Of a stretch of 64,000 nucleotides of DNA, positions 1 through 11,734 are shown one piece after another; within the stretch, counting starts at the first letter, position 1, and each line of letters opens with the position of its first letter. The stretch comes from Crossaster papposus (lineage: Eukaryota; Echinodermata; Asteroidea; Velatida; Solasteridae). Location of the stretch: positions 186,001-250,000 of the forward strand of contig JBAIAA010001105.1 of assembly GCA_037893245.1 (NCBI GenBank). The letters are read 5' to 3'. A program made the translations under genes and the position numbers. Under the pieces are notes generated by a model that saw nothing but the letters and a program-made list of their open reading frames with translations, had not been told where the DNA came from and ran no database searches.

Positions 1-123
1 TGCAGTGGCAATTCTTTTTGTCCAGACGTTACACAAAAGCTCGATGCCGTTCTGTGTTTCGCAACAAAACCTGGGCATGGATCAATGACTCCCGAAATTT
101 AAGTCGGCCGGTTTTTGGCTTAA

Positions 124-531
124 AGGGGAACTATGTCCTAAAAAAATAACCCGCACGTGATAGCCCAGATGGTGGCGGTTGTGCAGTAGCGTATACAGAT
201 ACAGAAATCCCCTAAAATATCATGTTTCGGATTGTTTACCTATCCTGTTTTAAACATAAATTATGGTTAAAAGGAAACCAACCTACTATGTCTTACCGCT
301 CCCGAGAAAAGACGGAAACAACCCCGGTTGTTTAAGCGGACACGACTGTGTACGCATACGTTTTCCATGTCGTTTTATGTTCAATACACGCTGTGTGTGT
401 CTATAAATTGCACATGGCACCCATGCACAATTGATGTGGTTGTTTAACATGTCCTACATTGTACATCCAAACAGTTCGAGTTTCTGGGGTCACTTTGTGG
501 CAATTGGGCAATTCCCGGACATAGTGCCCCT
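124..531. mobile_element. TTAA-flanked MITE in SLC16 5' flank, copy 1
   Basis: The ends are inverted repeats (AGGGGAACTATGTCC and GGACATAGTGCCCCT) bounded on both sides by TTAA. TTAA duplications with AGGG-type ends occur in Kolobok and piggyBac relatives; the family is an inference. It has no coding capacity. The same element sits at the same place upstream of the other first exons, so it predates the duplications. Confidence 0.7.
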
Positions 532-1626
532 TTAACCTGACTATTTTTACACACGCGCAAAGCTCACCACTTGCAGCGGCAACTCTATTTGTATTAGTAG
601 GCCAGCCAAAGTGTGAAAATACACTTTGGACGGCATTGTTTGTTAATGGCCGGCATCTATGCTAGATATGTTGTTCATGGGATCAGGAAGACGATGAGGG
701 TGGATGCCACGCATATTAATTTTAAGGTCATTTTGAGGTCAAAAGATCAAATAAGGTAAAAAAATCAGTATTTTCAAAATTTGTACAAATTGTAACCGCA
801 ATTGATAGATCTATCCATACAAATTATTGTTAACTTCATGTTGATACACCAAACCTATGAAATTAACGAATAAACTTTCATCTTGTACACAAATACATAT
901 ATATAGCAAAATGAAACTTAAAATTGTGATTTCTCAAAAGTGCATATCTTAAGAATAACGAAGTTGTTTGCACTCCCTATCTCATCGGTGCATACATTTG
1001 TTTCAAACAACTTTTTTTCCAAGGTAAAGATGCCCCAACGGAGTCCACTTTCAGGTTCTATAGATCGTGTAAGTTGACCTCGAGAAAGTACGAGACTTTA
1101 CGAGAACCCGAACTTTCGGGCACATCCAATTCAACGTGTAAAGCAAGTAGTTTTCTTTAAATAATTTGTTTCGGCATTGCTCTTTTTACTAAAAGGTATG
1201 GATAAAAACTTTTAGAAAATAAAAATTGTCAGTTAAATTTACAAATTGTGAACGATATGTCAAATTAGGATAAAAGAAAACCGAAAAAGTCTAGTTACGT
1301 CATACGTACGCCATTCAATTATTGTTCTCTATTTCACGCGCGAGTCTTTCTAAAGCGTACCCCACATGTAGTATTATGTTCGTTCTATTACGTAAGCACA
1401 CTTCAGCACTAGAGCATGGTGTACTGGGGGTTTGGCTTTCTCTTCCAAACAATGAGCCAATCACGTTGCAACCTGTACGCTCATATCATACGCTCATATC
1501 GTGCGATATCATAATTATGCCGGCCGCACGATATGCTGGCCGTGCCAACATCTCTTGTGCACTCGCGTTGACGTTTGTATAATGTGCATGCTAAACCCCT
1601 CTAATAATTCTTGACTTCCGTAATGT

Positions 1627-1650
1627 CCCCCCCCCCCCCCCCCCCCCCCC
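1627..1650. repeat. Poly-C tract (24 C)
   Basis: An uninterrupted run of 24 C bases. The duplicate at 12830-12840 has 11 C, so this is a length-variable homopolymer between near-identical copies. Confidence 0.95.
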
Positions 1651-2586
1651 ACATTTGAGATGGGATTGACGCCCCTGAGTCAAGTTCCTTAACAGTTTGG
1701 CGTAAATGTTTCTGAAGCGCCTGCCTATCATTATGTTTTTAATGTTGTACTTTGGTTCTTCTGATTTTTATTGAAAGGGAGGCGGGGCTGCGAAGACGAT
1801 AGTTTTTTTATCGTGTCAATTTTTAAGGAATTGAGCACCAGAAAATGTTATTTTGACATTTTATAGAGACCTCTGACTTCCAGAGCTCCGTATGAATAAC
1901 ACTGACGATCGACTAATTTTTACAGAAACAAACTCCCATGGTATCTACTCAGCATTCCCATCATTGTACCGGTGTCGTATGAAATTCAGACTCCTATGAA
2001 AATCGGACTCCTTTTCTCTATTATTGGTTAAACCCTCTCATGCACGTGACCGGTCACTCTCCTAATTATCATGACCATTACTTAATTAGGCCTGCGCATT
2101 ACTACCAATGAGTCTGTATTTCATAGTCCGAAATTCATGCCACACAAATGGGAATTATTTCTAAGTGAAGGAGAAACAGTACTGTCCAAAACTTCTGAAA
2201 TACCCACAATTTTATTGCCATTTTTTTCAAAACAATATATATTGAGCGAGAGTTAAAGCGGGGCTGAATTTGTTTCCGAGCTGCTCTAACATTGCCAAAC
2301 CTAGGCTGTTTTCCAAACCCCCGGCTTTGGCTTCGTCTTCGGCTTCGTCTCCATTCCGCCATTTTGAAGCCCATACCAAATGGAGGCTTTGGCTTCGGCT
2401 TCATCAAGAGGCTCCGTTTTGGGCTAAATTATGAAGCCAAGCGAAGCCTGCCGAGGAGGTGACTTCGTGTAGGCTTCATGACGTAATGTCACGTGGTGTA
2501 ATCAAGTCACGTGATACAAGTCACAAAAAAATTGTAGAAACTTATCGTCTGCTTGAAGTTGTATGAGCCACGCATTTCGCGTTACG

Positions 2587-4425
2587 ATGGAGCCGTCCAC
2601 AAATTCGACCCAGAAAAAGAAAGGATTTCAGTGTAAGTTATTTAATTATTTAATTTTGGAATAAAATCACTAGGCCTAAATGTCAGTAAAGTAAAGAATT
2701 AACAGAAAGGCGATAAGTTACATATTTCTGGCCTCTCACTCAGTCTGCAGGCAGTCTTATAATTAATATTAATAACGATACATTGGGGTACACCTACACA
2801 GGTTTAATTTTGTTATCATTATCACTGTCACTACTCAGATCACTAGGCCTACTTTACGAGAAAACATGCACTAGGCTAGTAAATTTTGTATCACGTCCCT
2901 TTACATTTTGTTTCAAAACTCCAATTTTGTATTAACAGGGACAGATGAACTTACCATTAAGTTAATTAAAGTGAGGAGTAAATATGAGGTCGAATTCGGC
3001 GAGGGGAAGAGAGGACACCAGAATGTCTACGAGTAAGTTGCATTTTATGAATAACAAACCCACAGATTCTGCTGCTTGATTGACTCATGGAGGAATAAGA
3101 AGGTATTTCTAACTTTAAAGTATAATTTTCCCCAGAGTGGCAGCAGGTTCAGTAATTATTGGAATGAACCTAACACTGAGTATTAATCCTGTCAAAATCA
3201 AATCTGTTGAAGTTTGATCGACTTGGTACAGATGGGTCTATGCAATGTCAAGTGTTCAGAATCAGTGTTGTGATGACTGGCCATTATATTAGTTCTGTTT
3301 GTTGGGCTGTGTCCGAGTCCGAGACACACGGTGTTCGCATCACACTTACAGTTGACCACTGAAGAACTGTGCTGTGACCAGCCTGAGCTCAACCACGAAT
3401 AAATGCCTGTGCATTTACCCAAACTCCAACATTTTCACAATTAATGCCTTTCTGCCTTGAGCCCCAAAGAATTCAACAGGATCTTTAAGCCTTTAAAGTA
3501 CTGAGTCAAACAAAGTCCAACAACAAGTTGCTTATGTTCGATACCAAACCTGCAAAACCTGCAGTTGGAGTTTGATGGGCTTGTAGTTGTAGTTAAGGTT
3601 AATATACCTTGGACTTTCTTTTTGTTAAATTCAGAGATATTGGAAAGGAGTTGGGTATTTCTGACAAGCAGAAGCCGGATCAGCTTCGAAAAAAATGGAA
3701 TAATCTGTGCAAAAAATACAAGGTAAGTTCAACCACCACTGTCGACACATTCTTGCAAGATCAAATATGTGCAATTTGTCAATTTGAGAAGTAAGATTTT
3801 TGTCTGGCCGTAATTTTGTAATATTTACAACCCCATTTTGTTTTACCCTAACTCCCTAGTGTAAGTTACTAGGAACATACCCATCCTGGCAAATTCCAAT
3901 ATCGTATGAAACTGTAAACATTGGACTATGATTCTGGAGGTATGCCTATAAACCCAATGTAATAGTATAGGTGTCCAGTACCTATCCTAACAAAACCTGT
4001 TGTTGGAGTTTGACTGGATGGGGGTTTTAGGGTTAAAGAACATTCCTATACTGTATCAGAATTTGTACAGCAACATTTCCTTTTTGGGTCTGTAGGATAT
4101 CAAGAATCCAAAAACTGGGTCGGGAAAGACTCCACCGTGGCCATTCTACAATGCGATGCATGAGGCAATGGGAGAAAGACACAGCATTTCCCCCCCGCTA
4201 CTAATATCTAGCAGCGGAGGGACTGTATCAAGACCAGTCAGCGTATCCAAGAGCCCCTCTGGCAGCCCAAAGCCAAAAAAAAAAAAAAATGATCAGTTCC
4301 TGGAGGCAATTAGTGACAATTTAACCCGTATGACAGAGACGGACAAAGAAATTGTCAATCAGCAAGGTCAGATGATAAGTGCCTTTGAGCGTTTGATTGA
4401 TATTTTGGAACGTAAAAGTAACTAA
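2587..4425 (+). CDS. Harbinger Myb/SANT-like DNA-binding protein (4 exons)
   Basis: This is the accessory protein of Harbinger transposons. In known family members it binds element DNA and helps bring the transposase to the nucleus. I read four exons: 2587-2632, 2939-3032, 3635-3722 and 4096-4425. All introns have GT donors (GTAAGT in each) and AG acceptors, and the phases match, giving 185 residues. The start is the ATG at 2587. The trihelix/Myb-like part spans about residues 15-76 (FQWTDELTIKLI at the start, then LRKKWNNLCKKYK). After it come PPWPFYNAMHEAMG, a serine-rich linker, a short lysine run (KPKKKK) that could be a nuclear signal, and a helical C-terminus (about residues 145-185). 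No stop or frameshift was seen. The exon model is inferred by eye. Confidence 0.82.
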
Positions 4426-7152
4426 AAAACTGCTGTCCCTCAAATTCCTTTTTAAATGTTTAGTTTGTTGATGACGAGTTTATTATGTGACCTTGCTGAC
4501 TGACAATTTTGTTTGTCGGTCTTTGCAAGCTAAATCAATATTTTTTTCAAGAGACGGATATACCATTTGCAGCTTTCTATAAAGTAGCCAAACAAAAAAT
4601 GTTGAAAAGCTTACTTGTAATAGTACAGGCAAAATACATATTTTTTTTACGAGAACCTCACACAAATTGCAACATAATTTGTGTGCACCACATTTTTATA
4701 AGGTCCCTACTAAAATTCCTAACAAATCCAAGTGGTTGAAATATGACTAATTTGCATAAATTGTTAATACCTGCTGTGTAATATATTTATTCCCATATTT
4801 GGGTTTATTTGGAAGATTCTACTTACACATCCTTGCATAAACTTTGAGAACATTGTATAAAGCTTATAAGTGACTGAATTATTATGAGAACATATATAAT
4901 TATACATTACTACATGTACATCATACCTTATTATTTTCCCGCATTTACCATCTCAAGATATCATAAAGTAGTCAGTATTGATGAGTTTTAAATTTACCAA
5001 GTTGCTTACTGGCACAGTTACTCCATAATGAATACAATTCTGTTGCAATTTGTGTGAGGTCAAACCTAATTTAGCCTGTACTATAAAGATATTAGTTCCC
5101 TGTAAAATTATTCTGCCTGGCATGGTGGCAAAAAATAAAATAATGCCATTTCCAAATATGCGTCTCAGAGACGCACTTTTGGAAATTTAAGCAAATAGGG
5201 CATGCAAGTTTTTCAAAATACGTTGACGCTATTATGGTAAGTTCAGTGCGTCACACGTGAGTAGCTGCAATCCGCTGGCTATTAACGGGTATTGTGGTCG
5301 CAATTCAAATTGCGATTCAACTTAAATTGAAATCTTAAAATATTTTTTTTTGTAGGAATAAGATAGCTGCATTCACAGAGCTAAAGGTTGTTTGTCAAGC
5401 ACTTATATGTGTTTTCGCTTCAAATGATAAAAATGCACACATGATAAATGCTATATTTCCCCATTTAATGACATCATCTAATGGAGAGTACTGTGAACCT
5501 GTTAAAAAAAATGTATACATGCAAAACTCAAATAAAAATGTTCACTTAATACATATGTAATTCCCTGTACAATGCAGAACACAACTTTATTGCCCGCATA
5601 AGCTGAACATATAACATTAACAATAAATACTTTTTAAATTAGTTAATTTAATAGATTTATAAATATTTAACTTTAAAAATATTGGGCCCTCTTATTAACT
5701 TATTTGATATGTATTTTGAAGGTCATCACAGCCAGTGAGTAGTTTGCAGCAATTTCATTCCTTTAAACAAAAATGGATTAACCTTAAATGTAAATGTAAT
5801 ACATGTTTACACATGTTTACACTACGGTCACTACCTATGCTATAGGTAATTATTATGCTGGTAGTCGTTGCCAAAGATGACATTAATCAATACTATGCAT
5901 GTTGCAAATAATATCCTCCACCAATCATTGCTATTTGTTACATCAGTACCGATGATAGAACATAATGCAGGGTTCCGTTAAACATGGCTGATAAACATCA
6001 AATGCTGGGTATGGCCAACGACCTCAACCCATCCACCAAAAATCCTCCAAAACTGCCCGGAGAACTTTGGAGGTTAGGATTTATCAGTTGTCCCTCACAA
6101 ATTTGATTACAAAATATTCTTGCAATATAAGCCAACCAGCAACCCTGGGGAGTTAAGGAATAACGTAAAATTCTTAAAATTAATGTCAACCAGTGTATTC
6201 GTACACATGTAAACATGTAGGGTATCAGCACCATGCCAACTTGGCACCTAGGATCTGATATACACATGTAATATATCTCTATCAATTATATATCCCTAAA
6301 AAGTGTTTTAGATTTGTTTGTTGCGAAAATACCACTTTGGGTTCAATAAGTCATGTTTTGGGTGCCAAGTTGGCCAGGTGCAGAAGTCGTAGATAATCAT
6401 ATGATATATTAAATATTCTGAATACATAACGGTATATGTACACACCTTTAATAAGTTAAACATCTGTAAATATTAAATTGTACATTTTCTTCAGCAAGGT
6501 TACACATTGAGTATGTATGTTTTCTTATCTATGTATCGAAATTGTCTTTTGCATCCTTAGTGAATTTTTAGTGAATGGTGTCTCATTGGGTTTTCCTATG
6601 GAAATTCCCACAAACAGGCAATTTAAGTAGACAAGGCCAAACATTGGAAAATATTAGAAATCTTGTAAATTACAAGCATCACAACATTAGGAGGACAATG
6701 TGTTAATTATTGTGCAGCGATTGCTGATTTATGCCATGAAGATTAGTACAGATAGTTACAAGACTTGTGACTCGACTCATAACAAGTTACCTGAATAATT
6801 TAGTAACACTTGAACTAGCAGCAACAAAATTGATTTGGCATGTTTTCAATTAACCAGTTCACGCCAGAGCACGCATACACAAACATTTTCCAAGATTCCA
6901 AACGGATGACGAATAAACACGTCCCGAGCAAACCCCCCAAAATCGTTTACAATCCACAGATGACGCGTTAATCCGCCAGGCACAGCAGTTTAATTCCGCA
7001 GAGGACTTGTGTATATACGCTGACATATGGCATACACAGCGGTGGACGTGAATATACGTCGACGTTGCCAAACATGCTGCGTAAACGCGGTGGACGTGTA
7101 TACGATATATCGTGGTATTAGTCAGTTTCATAATTTACACATTAAAAGTTTT
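4426..7152. other. Non-coding interior of the Harbinger element
   Basis: No exon, motif or RNA gene was recognised between the Myb-like gene and the internal MITE. The DNA is A/T-rich with scattered short ORFs lacking coding character. Confidence 0.6.
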
Positions 7153-7705
7153 GTTCATTTTTTGTGTAGATTTGCTAAACTATACATTTTTTGAAACGCT
7201 AGGATATACTCAACATAAAAAGCAATGTTTACATTTGTTTTTAGGTCTTTTGAAAAAAGTGAACCTTTAATGCGACGTGACACATGAAAAGTCATTGGTG
7301 TCACACTAAAGATTCAATTATTTTTTCAATGCCCTATATCTCTGGAAGTATAAGTCCGATTGGGTTCAAACTATATGGATTGCAGGTATGGCAGAATGTG
7401 TTATAGATATACATTGAAGTGAAATCGTGATGGCGTCATCATGTTATTTGTTATGATTTTCATCAACAGAACATAAGCAATTTAAAAAAAAAATTGTAAT
7501 ATGTTTATTGGGTCATAGACATCTGCACACAATTGTGGAAAATGTGTGATGTGCGTCATCATAACTTCATAAAAATGCCATTTAAAAATTCCAAGATGGC
7601 CGCCATAAAGAACCTGAAAACAAATGTAAACATTGGTTTTCATGTTAAGTATATCCCAACATTTCCAAAAATATATAGTTTAGCAAATCTACAAAAAAAG
7701 TGAAC
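7153..7705. mobile_element. Non-autonomous TIR element inside the Harbinger
   Basis: Inverted arms of about 80 bases: the left arm reads GTGTAGATTTGCTAAACTAT and the right arm carries its complement (ATAGTTTAGCAAATCTAC). The homology continues inward (ATATACTCAACAT against ATGTTAAGTATAT). The interior is non-coding. The target duplication is unclear, so the exact ends are approximate. Confidence 0.65.
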
Positions 7706-7929
7706 GAAAATACATAAGAAACCTGACTATATATCACGCTTCAGTGATTAGGCCTACATGTATTTCCAATGTCTCCATTGAATTCATACAGCCGAGGATT
7801 ATCAGCGTCAAGTAATTTCTTGACATTCAAATTTTCCAACTATTGTTTCTAATTAGTGCTTTTCACCTGGGCTTGCAAAGATTGAAAATAAACCTGGCAC
7901 GAACTGGTAATAATAATAATAAGGGGTCA

Positions 7930-7988
7930 CTACATGTACATGTACCGGTTTATTCTAAGACATGTACATGTACCGGTTTATTCTAAGA
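7930..7988. repeat. Short tandem duplication near the transposase 3' end
   Basis: Two adjacent copies of a roughly 30-base unit containing ACATGTACATGTACCGG and TTTATTCTAAGACA. They sit just beyond the stop codon of the transposase gene. Confidence 0.75.
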
Positions 7989-7990
7989 CA

Positions 7991-10688
7991 TTACATTTCA
8001 TTATCTGAACGATGCAGCATGAAGTAATCATGGTGATGGAGATGATGTGGGCATTCAGATGGAGCTGACACCATACAAGCCATTCTGTTGCGCATATTGA
8101 TTCCCTCTGCATCATCAGCTTGCCCTTCATTGGCAGGAATCTCAAGGTTGCCATCGTTGTCATCATGTATCATGTCGTCATCTATATCTAAAACATCACC
8201 TACCCAAAAAAATAATAATGGGCAAAAACACATTATTTACACACAATGTACATTTACCATGTAACTGCTGAGTGCCATCAGTGGATTTGTACTTTTGCCC
8301 ATTTCTGACAGCAATAGTGATGCGTGCCATTGGTTCCCCTTTTCTTGTAATTTTTTTTAAAGATTTTGTCACAAGGGAAATCCGACCAATTTTATTTTAT
8401 GGGACCTAGAAATTCCGGCTTTGATGTTTGAAATTCCAAACTAGCAATTTTAAAGGGCATTTTAAAAGGGGAGATTTCCCTGACCATTTTTTTTTCTAGT
8501 TGTGCTTCTTAAAGATTTTGTTCCCTCCTTATTAGACAAAGACTTTACTCATTTGCATTGTTTCATCTGAGGTGTTTTTGTGATGTACTTCCTGATGATC
8601 CATGACTGTACACGTACACAAGTACAACATTGTAGTAAGCCAACAATTACTCACCTGATGCATGACACAAATTGTGCATGGCGCAACATGCTGCAATCAC
8701 ATGGGGTGCAGACCTGGAGCGAAGTTCAATGACCTTTGTAAAGATCACTCTCCAGCGCACCTTCAGCCCACCAAAGGCCCGTTCAATAATGCATCTCGCT
8801 TTACTGTGGTGGTAATTGAATCGTCTATTGATTGGCCTTGATGCTTCTGGCTCCTTGAATGGAGCTAACAAACCGATGGAACTCGGATAAGCAGAGTCAC
8901 CGAGAAGATAATAGCCTCTTGGTGGGAATGTGCCCTCCATCTTGAGGGGGCTATTTCTGTACACTCGGGCATCGTGCACACTTCCTGGATAGCCAGTAAA
9001 AATATCTATGAAGACCCCTTCATGATTGCAGACTGCTTGTGCTTGAATGGTGTGCTGGCACTTCCTGTTGACATAGGCTGCCTTATCTTCAGCAGGAGGA
9101 GTTACACGTACATGTGTGCCATCAATTGCTCCTATGGCATGACCAATTGCCGGGGTTCCAGCCAAGTTTGCAAAGCCAAGAGTTATTGCTTCATATTCAT
9201 CTTCCTTTGGTAAATGAACAAACTTTCCGATATTGCTGATGACGTTGTTCAACTGTTTGTGTACAACTCTCCACACTGTTGTTATAGGTACACCACAGCT
9301 TCTTGTTACAACCCGGTAAGAGCAACCACATGCCAGCCAAAAAAGAAAAAGAAGTACCTCTACTTCTGTTTGCCAGCCGTGTTGTTTGGGATCTCTGACG
9401 ATGGACACTAACTTCACAAATGCTCTTCGGGACACCCTGAAATCCTGACGCAAGTCTAGAGAGCTGTCTTGTAATGCACTAAGAAGAAAGGCGCTACTAA
9501 ATGTACAATAGTACAATCCTTGCCTGTTGACCTAAAGGAAAAATAATAATGTATTATTGTCATTGGAACAAGATGCTGGATTTCAACCAAAGTTAGTTTG
9601 AGTATTAAACTCCAGCTAGTTACAATGCTCATCCGATTTTTTTTAATATATGTTTTAGTAACTGTTATTCTGTTTCAATTGAATCATTGGCGTTGTGAAT
9701 GACTACTGCACACTATGAGGTATGATGTGGGTTTGAGAAAGGGGAAAAAAGAAAAATTTTGAAGGAATTTGTTGTTGTTGTTTCCGCACCAGAATGTAAA
9801 TATATACGTTCATTCTTCAGCGCTGCATGTGAATCTTAATGAGCATTGCATCACGAGACAGGAATCGGACCATTATACATCTAGAGCTACAAATCAGAAA
9901 AAGAAAATTATAATATCATTTAATTAAATGTTAGAGTCATTTACCGGCATGTACCGGTGTTTACCGGTGTTTACTTACCAATACCATAGCGTCTATATAT
10001 TTTGCAGAAAATTACAATTTTTTTCATGGTTCCATCTAATTCAATTGTAATCATGGTGTAGTTTCAAAGTTTGTCTCTAAATGTGCGACATGTGTAGAGG
10101 GCGCTGTAGAAGATATGGCTAAATTAAATAGCGAACAGAAGTTTTGCTGGCGCTGGCTATATATATACATACACTTCTTCCTTGACCTTGTAACGTTATT
10201 AAAACTACGCTTTTATAGTTAGGCCTATTTATTATTGGGGCAGTTTATACCGGTTGGAATGTAACGATACACCAACCATGCTATAACACAGCGACAGAAG
10301 AATGAAAACGCCAGGCCTTCTTCTTCTAATGGCTATGCATGCCTAGCTAAGTCAAGTGTGTATAAATGTTTTTTATGTTAGGCCCATGGCAATGCCAATG
10401 GCATATTTTAAAATAAAACCACTAGTGCCCGAGTATATAAACCATTTGCATTGGATGTTGATTCCTATCTCCATAACATAGCATAGACAGTGGTAATTTA
10501 CTCGGTAATTTACTCGGTAATTTACTAAGGCCTATGGGCCTACTCACTCTGTTATTCTCAGCAAAATACGTCGAAGCAGACGCTAAATAACGCTGTCGTT
10601 GATTTCTCGATGCTAACGCCCGGTTTGTTGTCGAAATTGAACAAAGAAGACCGTTTAAAATAGTTAGAATAAGGTCATTGCCCTCCAT
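7991..10688 (-). CDS. Harbinger DDE transposase (HARBI1-like, 3 exons)
   Basis: This is the nuclease/transposase of the element. I read three minus-strand exons: 10688-10548 (ATG at 10688, donor GTGAGT), 9531-8655 (acceptor TTTAG, donor GTGAGT) and 8199-7991 (acceptor GGGTAG). Lengths 141, 877 and 209 keep frame and predict 408 residues, a usual size for the family. The DDE triad is visible: D184 in GAIDGTHV, D259 in LLGDSAYP and E297 in CIIERAFGG. The family signatures HDARVYRNS and CAMHNLCH are also present. A helix-turn-helix-like segment (GVPITTVWRVVHKQL) lies at about residues 127-141. The last exon codes an acidic tail (DVLDIDDD), then a His-rich end. No lesion was seen. The first exon is the least certain; it rests on phase agreement and a good donor. 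Confidence 0.85.
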
Positions 10689-10934
10689 TCATAACAGAAC
10701 GACGAGCGGTACCGAAGCATCACGAATGATTGTAGCTGTCGTCGAAGCCAGCCGAAGCCAGCCGAAGCCTCGGCGTTCCAAAGTTTTTTGACGCTGTGGG
10801 GCTTGGCGCGAAGCCTCATGAAGACGAAGCCTCATAAATTGAAGCCGGAGCCGAAGCCAAAGCCGAAGCCTGGAGGTTTGGAAAAGGGCCCTAATGAAAG
10901 TGACACACATGCGATAAATTATTTCAAACCTTAC

Positions 10935-11130
10935 CGGTAACACATATGACTGCAGTGATAATAGATATCATCCAGCCGACCAGCCAAGTTTGTGACGCGA
11001 ATTGCTCTTGTAGTGTGGGTAACATCACTCCCAGACCCTTGACGAGCCACATCCAGAACACATAGCTGACAAACAAACAGAGAACTGCGTACCAACCCTG
11101 GTGGATCCGACAAGCTTTGGTCTCGCCCAT
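10935..11130 (-). CDS. SLC16-like transporter gene 0, exon 1 (copy a)
   Basis: This is the first coding exon of a membrane transporter of the monocarboxylate transporter family. It starts at the ATG at 11130 (MGETKACRIHQGWYAV) and ends in VICVTG with donor G|GTAAGG, phase 1. It codes 65 residues covering TM1 and TM2; GLGVMLPTLQEQF and WLVGWMISIITAV match the SLC16 pattern of TM1 end, loop and TM2. Only the G-W of the usual TM1 acidic-Gly-Gly-Trp motif is retained. No downstream exon lies between it and base 1 on this strand, so its partners should be outside the window. An essentially identical exon follows at 13532-13727. Confidence 0.8.
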
Positions 11131-11326
11131 AATGAAGCCCTCGCCCGATATTCCGTCAGTTTTCGCTTTCGCTGTGACAGCTATGCACAAAACCACCAAA
11201 TCGTGCAGTGGCAATTCTTTTTGTCCAGACGTTACACAAAAGCTCGATGCCGTTCTGTGTTTCGCAACAAAACCTGGGCATGGATCAATGACTCCCGAAA
11301 TTTAAGTCGGCCGGTTTTTGGCTTAA

Positions 11327-11734
11327 AGGGGAACTATGTCCTAAAAAAATAACCCGCACGTGATAGCCCAGATGGTGGCGGTTGTGCAGTAGCGTATACA
11401 GATACAGAAATCCCCTAAAATATCATGTTTCGGATTGTTTACCTATCCTGTTTTAAACATAAATTATGGTTAAAAGGAAACCAACCTACTATGTCTTACC
11501 GCTCCCGAGAAAAGACGGAAACAACCCCGGTTGTTTAAGCGGACACGACTGTGTACGCATACGTTTTCCATGTCGTTTTATGTTCAATACACGCTGTGTG
11601 TGTCTATAAATTGCACATGGCACCCATGCACAATTGATGTGGTTGTTTAACATGTCCTACATTGTACATCCAAACAGTTCGAGTTTCTGGGGTCACTTTG
11701 TGGCAATTGGGCAATTCCCGGACATAGTGCCCCT
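11327..11734. mobile_element. TTAA-flanked MITE in SLC16 5' flank, copy 2
   Basis: 408-base element with AGGGG...CCCCT inverted ends and TTAA on each side (11323-11326 and 11735-11738). Same position relative to exon 1 as in the other units. Confidence 0.75.

Larger units (their letters stand above)
1..2300 (-). repeat. First-exon/5'-flank tandem unit, copy 1 (partial)
   Basis: This stretch matches 11204-13490 almost base for base. Only a few substitutions are visible, for example near 544, 603 and 729, plus a different poly-C length. It is the 5' flank, on the minus strand, of an SLC16-like first exon that should lie just left of base 1, because base 1 corresponds to a point 74 bases upstream of the ATG of the 10935-11130 exon. 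From about 1900 to 2300 it holds the intron side of the next unit. Homology stops at 2300, where a Harbinger element begins. No coding sequence was recognised. A 24-base C tract lies at 1627-1650. Confidence 0.85.
2301..10891. mobile_element. Autonomous PIF/Harbinger DNA transposon, 8.6 kb
   Basis: The empty site is present twice, at about 13485-13500 and 55975-55990, where 'gccaaac/accaaac' runs straight into 'ataatgaaagtgac'. Here the two halves are separated by 8.6 kb with imperfect terminal inverted repeats: GGCTGTTTTCCAAAC on the left and the complement of GGGCCCTTTTCCAAAC on the right. GGCTTCGG-rich subterminal repeats follow at both ends. TAA follows the right end; the left flank reads CTA, so the 3-bp duplication is imperfect. 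It carries the two genes expected of Harbinger: a Myb/SANT-like protein (plus strand, 2587-4425) and a DDE transposase (minus strand, 7991-10688), transcribed towards each other. About 3 kb of non-coding DNA lies between them. Confidence 0.9.

Noticed and set aside
1322-1582. 86-codon ORF repeated at 12525-12785
   Set aside because: It recurs only because the flank is duplicated; the third copy (18233) ends differently and the peptide has no family features.
11101-11352. Plus-strand ORFs across the SLC16 first exon
   Set aside because: Shadows of the minus-strand exon, whose splice donor and family match are clear.
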